6,034 nucleotides of DNA from Deltaproteobacteria bacterium (GCA_017990795.1 JAGNNG010000132.1:1-6034); one strand, 5' to 3'. Counted from the stretch's first letter, positions 1 to 6,034 are shown. The notes: a model not told the origin generated them from the letters alone. Translations and numbers: made by a program.

Positions 1-1830
1 GGCGACTCGGTCCCGCAGCCCGTCGTGATCAGCGAGCGCAGTAGTGCCGAGCCGCTACCGCCACCACCGACGGGGCGCATCGTGGGCCTAAAGCCAGGTC
101 TATCGGGAGCGATCCTGACCGGCAAGCCACTGGCCAGCGGACAGGTCAGCTTCCAGCCGCTCGCCAAGAGCGGAAACCCAGAGGCTGCACGCCCCGCCAA
201 AGAACCAGCTGCCGCCGCCAACCCGCGCATCAGTAAGTCCGAGCGCGATGAAGACACGCCGCTGCCGATGTCTAGGCCGCTGCTGATGACCAACCCAAAG
301 ATTCCTCTGCAGCCGCCTGGCCGCCCGCAGCCCGACACGATCGAGTCTGCTGCCGATGCCAGCCGCGAGAGCAGCAGAGCACGGGCGGCAAGCGACGAGA
401 ACCTATCGCGCAGTGCAAGCAATCGAGCCAAGACCGGTCTGGAATGGCTAACCGCCAACGAAGTGCCCGCTGACCTGCCAGCAGATGGCAAGCGCTCAGG
501 CCGGGCCGACGTTGGGGCAGGAGCAGCTCGCACCGGAGCCCCCAAACGACGCTCCAATCCCGAGCTGCCCATTGCCACGGTTATTGAGCGCGGAGCTCCC
601 GCTGAGCCACCTACGTGGCGCACGACTACTCCGGGCGTGGGCGGCCGTCTCTCCCCAGAGCAGCTCGGAACAAGCGCGCAGCCACCAGCCTCTGCGATAG
701 ACAGCGACCCTTTCTCCTCCAGCATTACGCCGACGGGCAGTCAATCGGCGCAGCTCGCTTTGGCGGCGAAGGCACAGCGGAACGAAGCCCAACGCCAACC
801 GCAAGAATACCCAGTCCCGCCTCCCGCAGCCGAGCTGACACCAGAGCGCTATGCCCCGCTTGTAACCTCGTCGCCCGCCGAGCTAGATGAGTTATCAGCA
901 GGCCAAACCAGCCCGGCGCTGACTCCAGTAAAATCGCCGCCACCGCGCTACGCTCAGGCTGCAGCTGCCGTCGCGGATGAGGCCACCAATCAGATCGATG
1001 CCGCCGAGGCGCTAGCCATCGCCCGCGCCGAGCAAGCAGCCGCAGCAGCCACGCGCGCGCAGCAGCAAGCCCTAACCACGCCGAATGGCACCCCCAAGGT
1101 TGGCCTTACCGACGCCGGTGCAAATACGACCGAAGCAGGCCTGGGCGATAATGCCAACCCAATCAGCTCGCCGGCGGTGGGTGACTCAGGACAGCTGACA
1201 GGCGCCCCATCCAAGCGCAACACACTGCTGCTAGTTGGGCTTGGCCTAGTTGGGTTTGTCATCGCCAGTGCGGCAACTTATCACTTCACACAAGACGGAC
1301 CCGCTGGCACCGGCGACCCTGCGAAGGTACGAGCCGATGGTGGCTCTCCTGCTGACGGCATGACCGAGAGCCAGGCCATCGCGGCCAAAGCAGCGGCAGC
1401 TGGCGAGCTCAAACTCACCTCTACGCCAGAGGCTGAGGTCTATGTCGATGGCGAAGCCAAAGGCAAAACGCCGACTACGCTCAAGCTAGGGTCTGGGCCA
1501 CACAAGCTACTGCTCTTGGCCGAGCAGTACCTGCCTCTGCGCAAAGAAGTCACCGCTGGTGCACCACTTACGATCTCGCTGGAGCGCGCAAAGCTGCCCC
1601 CCGATGTCGCTGGTGACCAAGCGCTGAAGATCACCTGCAAGACCAAGGATCAGCTGCGCATCTTGATCGATGGCTTTGATACCGGTCGTACCTGCCCGAG
1701 CGATGACATCTCGGTCGAGCCAGGCAAGCACAACTTCGGCTTCCTACGCCCAGTCACCGACGAGCTGCATGAAAAGCCGTTCAAGGTCAAAGCGGGCAAG
1801 AAGCCGTTCAAGGTGAAGGTCAAGTTCTAG
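1..1830 (+). CDS. C-terminal part of a membrane-tethered PEGA-domain protein (5' end outside window)
   Basis: The frame is open from base 1 and gives 609 residues to TAG; a GTG at 25 is in frame but is probably not the start, because nothing stops the frame upstream of it. Residues 1 to about 400 are Pro/Ala/Ser-rich and look disordered, with an Ala/Gln/Glu-rich stretch near 335-357 that could form a helix. Residues 407-429 are one hydrophobic membrane segment preceded by Lys-Arg, which predicts a cytoplasmic N-terminus and an extracytoplasmic C-terminus. Residues 468-533 match a PEGA domain (YVDG 481-484, GKTP 488-491, GPH 499-501). Residues 540-609 look like a second, divergent PEGA (IDG at 556-558) and hold the only two cysteines, 546 and 565. 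The tail repeats KPFKVK (592-597, 601-606). PEGA tails of this layout in myxobacteria often follow Ser/Thr kinase domains, but none is visible here, so the full function is unknown. The gene converges on the FHA gene 35 bases away. Confidence 0.85.
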   Translation, partial: GDSVPQPVVISERSSAEPLPPPPTGRIVGLKPGLSGAILTGKPLASGQVSFQPLAKSGNPEAARPAKEPAAAANPRISKSERDEDTPLPMSRPLLMTNPKIPLQPPGRPQPDTIESAADASRESSRARAASDENLSRSASNRAKTGLEWLTANEVPADLPADGKRSGRADVGAGAARTGAPKRRSNPELPIATVIERGAPAEPPTWRTTTPGVGGRLSPEQLGTSAQPPASAIDSDPFSSSITPTGSQSAQLALAAKAQRNEAQRQPQEYPVPPPAAELTPERYAPLVTSSPAELDELSAGQTSPALTPVKSPPPRYAQAAAAVADEATNQIDAAEALAIARAEQAAAAATRAQQQALTTPNGTPKVGLTDAGANTTEAGLGDNANPISSPAVGDSGQLTGAPSKRNTLLLVGLGLVGFVIASAATYHFTQDGPAGTGDPAKVRADGGSPADGMTESQAIAAKAAAAGELKLTSTPEAEVYVDGEAKGKTPTTLKLGSGPHKLLLLAEQYLPLRKEVTAGAPLTISLERAKLPPDVAGDQALKITCKTKDQLRILIDGFDTGRTCPSDDISVEPGKHNFGFLRPVTDELHEKPFKVKAGKKPFKVKVKF

Positions 1831-1863
1831 GCGCTGACTCCCACCAGCAGCGCCCCTCGCTGC
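1830..1863. terminator. Possible bidirectional terminator: two mutually exclusive hairpins in the convergent gap
   Basis: A 7-bp stem pairs 1830-1836 (GGCGCTG) with 1848-1854 (CAGCGCC) around an 11-base loop. A second, 6-bp stem pairs 1847-1852 (GCAGCG) with 1858-1863 (CGCTGC) around a 5-base loop. They share bases 1847-1854, so only one can form at a time. The first begins at the last base of the left gene's stop codon; the second sits just beyond the stop of the minus-strand FHA gene. Neither is followed by a T-run on either strand, so classical intrinsic termination is doubtful. The position between two converging genes is the main support. Confidence 0.35.
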
Positions 1864-1865
1864 GC

Positions 1866-2654
1866 TTACGGCTGATAGGTAAACTTCAGCTCGTAGTCGC
1901 AGATGAAAAAGATGTCGCCCTCGTCGATGCGCTTGTTGTCGATGCGCATGCCTTTGTACTCGATGCCGTTGGTCGACCCGAGGTCCTTGATGTAGTAGGC
2001 CCCGTTGCGACGCAACACCATCGCATGCTGCCGCGAGATATTGCCGTCTTTGATCGCCAAGTCTCCGGTCTTGCTGCCGCGTCCGATGATGTACTGCTCT
2101 TTGTCGATGGTCAGGCGCTGGCCTTGGAATAACAAAAACAGCGGCGGCGCAGCCACTTCACCACCGGTGGGAGCGCTGGCAGGATTAAGCGGCGGAGCCC
2201 AGTTGCCAGGCATCTGTCCGGTCGGTGTCGGACTTGGCGTCAGTGGTATCGCTGAAACCGAGCTGGCTGGCGGATTGGTTCGTGGAGCCGTCGGTGGCGG
2301 CGTATTTATCGGCGGCACTGTGGCAGGCCGCGCCATCGTCACCGAAGGGGAAGGCGCAGTCCCAGGCCGGACCGCGTTTAGTGCCGTCGTCGGACGAGGA
2401 AAAGATGCGGACGGCGTCGGCGCTCCCGGACGCGCGGGCCCACCCTGCCCGGTGGCCTGTCCTGCGCTGGGCATGATCTGACTTGGCGGCCCTGCCGACG
2501 GAACCTGATAGTTCTTCGAGCGCGCGTAGAGCCGCATCGACTCGTTGATCAGGTAGTCGATGGAGCAATCGAAGTCGTTCGCCATCGCCTCAAACGTCTC
2601 CCACAGGAGGTCGCGGCAGTAAAAATGGCGCATCGTCTTCTTGGTTTGATCCAT
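1866..2654 (-). CDS. FHA-domain protein with ribbon-helix-helix-like N-terminus
   Basis: Product of 262 residues. Residues 5-46 have the pattern of a ribbon-helix-helix (CopG/Arc-like) fold: a short strand (KKTMRHFYC), a helix from RDLLWETFEAM, a turn at DFDC, then a second helix from SIDYLINESMRLYAR. Residues 51-170 are a Pro/Thr/Ser/Ala-rich linker with 13 threonines between 71 and 170. Residues 171-262 are an FHA domain with its signature residues: GRG at 191-193, SRQH at 207-210, and LGSTNG ending at Gly230. FHA domains bind phosphothreonine peptides, so a role downstream of a Ser/Thr kinase is likely; DNA binding by the N-terminus is inferred from pattern only. No signal peptide is seen, so it is probably cytoplasmic. 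The ATG at 2654 is chosen because the RHH-like region begins there and GAGGAA lies 6 bases upstream; the in-frame ATG at 2753 would add 33 residues with no recognisable character. Confidence 0.92.
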   Translation of the reverse strand: MDQTKKTMRHFYCRDLLWETFEAMANDFDCSIDYLINESMRLYARSKNYQVPSAGPPSQIMPSAGQATGQGGPARPGAPTPSASFPRPTTALNAVRPGTAPSPSVTMARPATVPPINTPPPTAPRTNPPASSVSAIPLTPSPTPTGQMPGNWAPPLNPASAPTGGEVAAPPLFLLFQGQRLTIDKEQYIIGRGSKTGDLAIKDGNISRQHAMVLRRNGAYYIKDLGSTNGIEYKGMRIDNKRIDEGDIFFICDYELKFTYQP

Positions 2655-2660
2655 CCCTTG

Positions 2661-2666
2661 TTCCTC
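2661..2666 (-). promoter_or_regulatory. Ribosome binding site of the FHA gene
   Basis: On the minus strand the sequence reads GAGGAA, then six bases (CAAGGG), then ATG at 2654. This good Shine-Dalgarno match at normal spacing decides the start in favour of the shorter 262-residue product over the longer in-frame ATG. Confidence 0.75.
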
Positions 2667-2702
2667 GTGCGCTGTCGGTGCTAGGTGGAAAGCCCCATGG
2701 CT

Positions 2703-2712
2703 TGCAGCTGCA
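2703..2712. repeat. 10-bp perfect palindrome upstream of the FHA gene
   Basis: TGCAGCTGCA is a perfect palindrome centred about 53 bases upstream of the FHA ATG. A role as an operator is speculative; it is noted because the FHA protein has an RHH-like end and RHH regulators usually bind palindromic sites in their own promoters. A 10-bp palindrome can easily occur by chance. Confidence 0.3.
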
Positions 2713-3067
2713 CTCTTGGTTGCGAGCGACGAGCCACAAGCGGTCTGAGCCAAAAAACCGCGTCATGGCTGTACTCTCTGTCAGTTGCAGACGCTGCCTG
2801 CCTGGTGGTTGCCAGACTCTGACGTCTACCTACTTTATCAGCAGCGCGCACCGGACCAGCAAGCCAAAGCTGCGAAGCACCAGGATCCGCTGCGCTTACC
2901 GGTAGACCGCCAACTCCCCAAACACCAGCGAGAGCCTTGGCCCCCTGCCGCAGCGCCCGCTTTCTGCAGGTCAAGCGCCGACGCGCGAACCCGGGAGTCA
3001 CCCAAAAACACCGCGCGGATGTTAAGCGATAACCGGTAGCTACTGGGGCATGGAGGGTTCTATGCAG

Positions 3068-3444
3068 TAGCGATGTGCAGTTACTTTCGCACGCTGCAGC
3101 AGTACAAACCTGGCAGTTGACTCCTATTTCCGCATGCCGACACACGCTGATGGGAAGCCAAACTGTCTGTGCGTAATCCCAGGCCCAAAACATGCTGGGG
3201 TAGCGTATCGTCGCCGTCTGCAAACGTCAAGATTGGCGGCCAGTGCGACCGTCCTCTGAGCCGACTTTGACCGACGACGCTACAAATCTGCATTAGTTGA
3301 ATAGCGACTGGCACATACTTACATAAACTTTCAGCACATAACTATCTTCATAGCACTAGCGCCATAAAAAGAATGCGCAAATGCCCTAAATCATATCCCA
3401 TGATAGACAATGATTATTTGCTGTGTTTAGCGATAGAATAGCGA
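3068..3444. repeat. Dispersed TAGCGA motif, four same-orientation copies
   Basis: TAGCGA occurs at 3068-3073, 3302-3307, 3428-3433 and 3439-3444, all in the same orientation. Two copies lie inside an identical 10-mer, GAATAGCGAC, at 3299-3308 and 3436-3445. The last two copies are 11 bases apart, about one helical turn. By simple base composition about 0.1 copies of a given 6-mer would be expected in this length, though the motif was picked after looking. It could be a regulator binding site or residual repeat structure. Confidence 0.35.
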
Positions 3445-3587
3445 CGCTTTTGATTCTTGCTTATAGCAATTCGCAGCGGTCGGAATCAGCTGTATGGGAA
3501 CTTAAGAGATCGCGAACAAGGCAACAGGAGGAATCGTTACAAACGGAGATCGGCTGACGTGCTCAGAAGCAAGCAGCGCTTAGTGCG

Positions 3588-4502
3588 CTAGTGTGGAGTT
3601 CCACCCATGCCCTTGATTTGCTGACGCACTCCCTCAGCCTGCACCGGCTTTTTGCTGCCCACCAAGTCGATGTACGTATTGAAGGCGGCGACTGCCTCGT
3701 CACGCTGACGATCTTGCGCAAGCAGGACGCCTAGGTCGTACCAAGCCTCGGCATTTTTGTCGTTGATGCGGATGGCGTCGCGATAAGCGGCAATGGCTTC
3801 GGTCGTCTTTTGCTGCACACGGTAGATGACGCCGAGATCGAAGCGTAGGTCACTATCGTTTGGCAGCAGCTTGATGGCCTGCTTGGTGATCTCAGCGGCG
3901 CGATCCAGCTGCTTGGCTTGCCGCAAACCGACGGCCAGGTTGCGCAGTGCATCGGGATTATTGGGATCAAGCTGCACCGCTTTTTCCAAGTGCGGCAGCG
4001 CCTTGTCAAACTGCTTGGTCTGACGATACAGCGCGCCCAGCGAGTAGCGCCACTGCACCTCGTTCGGAGCCAGCTCGGTGGCCCTCACAAACGCCCGAAT
4101 CGCCTCTTGCTGGCGATTGGTCCTCGCGTAGCAAAGGCCAAGGTTCCCGTGCGCAAACGGATCATCGGGCTGAGTACGAATCACCGCCTCATAATGCGGC
4201 ACAGCCTTGTCGCACTTCTGCTGCTTCCGCAGCGTATTGCCAAGCGTTAGCTCGGCGGCAGCGTAGCCAGGACGCAGCTTGATCGCTTCCTCTAGCGCGG
4301 CCTGAGCATCCTCCAGCTTGCCTGCCTGCATCAAGGCCAAGCCCTTGTGGTACTGCGCCGCTGCCTCGTCAGAGTGCAGGTTGGAGTCCTGTGCGTAGGC
4401 TGCCGAGCCTCCTGTCAGCGAAGCCCAAGACATCGCCCACGCCAGTGCGAGCGATCGATGTAGAGACAACCGGGTGCGGGTGGGCATGACTTTTCGGAGC
4501 AT
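3588..4502 (-). CDS. Exported tetratricopeptide repeat (TPR) protein
   Basis: Product of 304 residues from the ATG at 4502. Residues 1-39 look like a Sec signal peptide: basic start with Arg/Lys and an Arg-containing segment, hydrophobic core SLALAWAMSWASLTGG, and a probable cut in SAAYAQDS after AYA (about residue 37). There is no lipobox cysteine, so the mature protein is probably soluble in the periplasm. Residues 46-283 are seven TPRs of exactly 34 residues with no gaps, starting at 46, 80, 114, 148, 182, 216 and 250, most with the expected small residues (Gly/Ala), Tyr/Leu and a terminal Pro-Asn/Asp. The remaining tail, 284-304, is basic and Gly-rich. TPR solenoids bind partner proteins; the partner is unknown. 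The frame stays open to an ATG at 4643, but that would bury the signal peptide. A start at the ATG ending at 4487 (299 residues) is equally possible; neither has a strong ribosome binding site. Confidence 0.9.
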   Translation of the reverse strand: MLRKVMPTRTRLSLHRSLALAWAMSWASLTGGSAAYAQDSNLHSDEAAAQYHKGLALMQAGKLEDAQAALEEAIKLRPGYAAAELTLGNTLRKQQKCDKAVPHYEAVIRTQPDDPFAHGNLGLCYARTNRQQEAIRAFVRATELAPNEVQWRYSLGALYRQTKQFDKALPHLEKAVQLDPNNPDALRNLAVGLRQAKQLDRAAEITKQAIKLLPNDSDLRFDLGVIYRVQQKTTEAIAAYRDAIRINDKNAEAWYDLGVLLAQDRQRDEAVAAFNTYIDLVGSKKPVQAEGVRQQIKGMGGTPH

Positions 4503-4537
4503 GATGCCAAGGGTAGCATGGCTGCCACGCGACCGTT

Positions 4538-4581
4538 TCAGCAAAGTGCATAGCCTGCCGACAGCACTTGACCTTCGCTGA
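4538..4581. other. Imperfect hairpin in the gap upstream of the TPR gene
   Basis: TCAGC (4538-4542) pairs with GCTGA (4577-4581), and inside it AAGTGC (4544-4549) pairs with GCACTT (4564-4569). This gives 11 bp in two blocks, with a 14-base loop and an uneven internal loop (1 and 7 bases). It lies between the end of the IgGFc-type gene and the TPR start. There is no adjoining T-run, so it is a poor intrinsic terminator; it could instead lie in the TPR mRNA leader. The 191-base gap 4503-4693 shows no gene. Confidence 0.25.
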
Positions 4582-4693
4582 TAGCTGGCACATTGGGTCG
4601 CAAGCCAGCGCGGCACAGCAGACCCGTGGTGCGCAGTAGCCACAGAATCGAAGCACGCAGCCCAGCTGAGGACTGCCGGCTATCTTGCTTGCG

Positions 4694-6034
4694 CTACTCG
4701 ATGGGATTGATGCGGTCCAAGTTCAGGCCGCCAGCGTAGGAATACGAGGTCGCATACGAATAGCCATAACCAATCAATCCAAACGGCTTAGAGCCCGTGA
4801 TGCGGTGATTTCCCGTCTGTGGCAAGCGAATGATGGCGCGACCATACGGACCGGCGCCAATCTGCCGAATGGCCTCCGTCACAGGCACACCGTCGAGAAC
4901 GAGCTTCGCATCAGCATCGGCCAAGACGTTTACGTAGTCGTAGGTGTACGTCTGCGGCACGTAAAAAATGTAGTCGCTGCGGAACTGCTCGACGGGAATC
5001 AGCGGCGTGATGTTGGCATCGCCCAGGCACTTTACGTCGTCCACAGAGCCGGTAAATGGACAGCTTGGCGACACGCCGCTTGGGAACTCCTTGGGGTCAT
5101 ACTTACCGCTCAAGTTGCCCCACGCCGGCATGTACTGAAACGCCAAGATCGGCTTATCTGCCTCGATCACAAAGTCCGAGTCCGTCGCAAACTCAAAAAT
5201 CTGCCCCTTTTTGAGCACCGGCACATTCAGCGGCAAGTTGGTCCCACCACTTAGCGTTACCTGCGTGCCGTCGAGGCTAGCGACGATGCGATAGTAGTCT
5301 TTGTCCGAGCTATTGCGCTGCTTGACCTTGGCTGCCAGATATTTTTTACCCCACGTCTCAAGCGGGAACATCTGCACGCCAAAGTGGTTGCCGCCGACAG
5401 CGCTGTAAGGCACCGACACACCGCCCGCGCCGCCAAACACCGCGACCGGAGCACTCGCTTTCACCGTCGCGCCCGAGATGTCCTCGCGCGAGTTGGTCTG
5501 CACCACCTCCAGCACTTCGTAGCGATTCAGGAACTTCTTCAGCGTCTCGCCGGGCTTTAATCCCGCAACCCCCGGTGCTGGCGAGGTGGCAACTGGAGAC
5601 GTGACCTCCACCAGCGTACCGTCCTGCAAGCCGACCACAGCGACGAAGCCCTGCCCCTGCGGCGGCGACGTCATCAGCTCTGCATTATAGGTGTACGACA
5701 TCACAAAGTAGTTCTTAGCCATCACGTGCTCGGGCAAGAGCAGCGTCGCTGACCCCGAAAAAACCGTCGCCGCATCGATTGGATGAAACTGATACACCGC
5801 GACCGGTGCCGTAGAGCTAAGGTGAAAACCCTTCTTAGCCAGCTCAGTCCCGGTCAGCTTGTTGCGGCCATGGTCCAGTCGAAAGATCGCCATGCCGCCC
5901 TGCGGATCACCCATCTTCGCCGGAGGAATCGTCTGCGTCTCGATCACCCCCGCTGCATCTTCCAGCGTGACCGTGGCGGTCAGCCGATCGCTGGTGTTGG
6001 TGACCACAATCCCCAGCTTGCCCACCATCGACGT
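4694..6034 (-). CDS. C-terminal part of an IgGFc-binding-domain surface protein (5' end outside window)
   Basis: The frame is open to the right edge and gives 446 residues to TAG; the ATG at 6028 is in frame, but the frame continues past it (Thr-Ser) and the domain appears to begin earlier, so the true start is probably outside. The sequence matches the bacterial IgGFc-binding N-terminal-type family: beta-rich, with repeated strand pairs ending in APVAVYQF (76-83), APVAVFGG (195-202), KPILAFQY (294-301) and KPFGLIGYG (416-424). A typical late motif is PVEQFR (347-352), followed by YIFYVPQTYTYDYVNVL and LDGVPV. Two cysteines (325, 336) flank a short loop before it and could form a disulfide. 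The end, SYSYAGGLNLDRINPIE, is also typical of the family. Myxobacterial members usually have an N-terminal export or lipoprotein signal and a Cys-rich region, which would lie beyond the window. Surface location is likely; the name comes from mucosal IgG-Fc-binding proteins, and antibody binding should not be assumed. Confidence 0.88.
   Translation of the reverse strand, partial: TSMVGKLGIVVTNTSDRLTATVTLEDAAGVIETQTIPPAKMGDPQGGMAIFRLDHGRNKLTGTELAKKGFHLSSTAPVAVYQFHPIDAATVFSGSATLLLPEHVMAKNYFVMSYTYNAELMTSPPQGQGFVAVVGLQDGTLVEVTSPVATSPAPGVAGLKPGETLKKFLNRYEVLEVVQTNSREDISGATVKASAPVAVFGGAGGVSVPYSAVGGNHFGVQMFPLETWGKKYLAAKVKQRNSSDKDYYRIVASLDGTQVTLSGGTNLPLNVPVLKKGQIFEFATDSDFVIEADKPILAFQYMPAWGNLSGKYDPKEFPSGVSPSCPFTGSVDDVKCLGDANITPLIPVEQFRSDYIFYVPQTYTYDYVNVLADADAKLVLDGVPVTEAIRQIGAGPYGRAIIRLPQTGNHRITGSKPFGLIGYGYSYATSYSYAGGLNLDRINPIE

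Larger units (their letters stand above)
2655..3587. other. Long gene-poor gap with an AT-rich island
   Basis: This 933-base stretch lies between the start of the FHA gene and the end of the TPR gene, both on the minus strand. Its left half (to about 3280) is GC-rich and contains chance open frames, such as a 180-codon minus-strand frame at 2681-3223, whose translations show no recognisable domain. The right half is AT-rich: I counted 70 G/C in the 180 bases 3301-3480 (39%), against 53-67% in sampled coding lines. No tRNA, rRNA, IS ends or clear riboswitch was seen. It must hold the FHA gene's promoter, but I could not identify a convincing -35/-10 pair near 2655-2750. The AT-rich part could be regulatory DNA, a small-RNA locus, or the remnant of a lost gene. 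Confidence 0.6.

Noticed and set aside
25..27. GTG as the start of the left-hand gene
   Set aside because: The frame is open all the way to base 1, nothing resembling a ribosome binding site precedes it, and the protein would begin inside a disordered region.
2005..2481. A 158-codon plus-strand open frame inside the FHA gene
   Set aside because: It is opposite the well-supported FHA gene, and its Gly/Val-rich translation is the antisense reading of the Pro/Thr-rich linker.
1858..2899. Shared 12-mer CGCTGCGCTTAC at 1858-1869 and 2888-2899
   Set aside because: About one exact 12-mer match is expected by chance in a window of this size, and the flanks do not match, so it is not treated as a repeat element.
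2681..3223. A 180-codon open frame on the minus strand in the gap
   Set aside because: The translation is rich in Arg, Ala, Cys and Trp in no pattern, shows no domain, overlaps the FHA upstream region including its palindrome, and has no convincing ribosome binding site.
3309..3323. Sigma-54-type promoter (TGGCAC start)
   Set aside because: TGGCAC at 3309-3314 fits the -24 box, but at the required spacing the -12 box reads TACA instead of TTGC and lacks the essential GC.
3526..3531. Perfect AGGAGG on the plus strand as a sign of a small gene
   Set aside because: No ATG, GTG or TTG follows within the usual 5-12 bases; the nearest frame, from a GTG at 3560, is only about ten codons long.
3575..3589. 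Hairpin AGCGC-TTAGT-GCGCT at the TPR stop codon as a terminator
   Set aside because: The stem is only 5 bp, overlaps the stop codon and has no T-run on the minus strand.

Overview
The window looks like chromosomal DNA from a deltaproteobacterial lineage, most likely Myxococcota (myxobacteria or a relative). The reasons are the protein families present: a membrane-tethered PEGA-domain protein with a long Pro/Ala-rich region, a small protein joining a ribbon-helix-helix-like N-terminus to a C-terminal FHA domain, an exported TPR protein, and a large IgGFc-binding-type surface protein. These families are typical of large-genome, signalling-rich myxobacteria. Coding DNA is moderately GC-rich (sample 60-base lines counted by hand gave 53-67% GC). 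No mobile element, CRISPR array, tRNA or rRNA was seen.

Layout. Bases 1-1830 (+) hold the 3' part of a gene whose product has a disordered tether, one transmembrane helix and two PEGA-type domains; its N-terminus, possibly a Ser/Thr kinase, lies off the left edge. After a 35-base convergent gap containing two overlapping hairpins comes the RHH-FHA gene (1866-2654, -). Bases 2655-3587 form a 933-base stretch with no convincing gene. It contains an AT-rich island (39% GC over 3301-3480) and a recurring TAGCGA motif. Next is an exported protein of seven back-to-back 34-residue TPRs (3588-4502, -), then a 191-base gap, then the C-terminal 446 residues of an IgGFc-binding-domain protein (4694-6034, -) that runs off the right edge.

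How the parts may fit. FHA domains read phosphothreonine, and PEGA/TM tails in myxobacteria are often attached to Ser/Thr kinases, so the two left-hand convergent genes could belong to one phospho-signalling pathway; this is inference, because no kinase domain lies in the window. The TPR and IgGFc-type proteins both look exported and may act in the envelope or at the surface. The wide gaps argue against one operon. I found no clear sign of a wholly new system. The best leads are the DNA-binding-like/FHA fusion, the unusual second PEGA domain carrying the only two cysteines of its protein, and the AT-rich gap.
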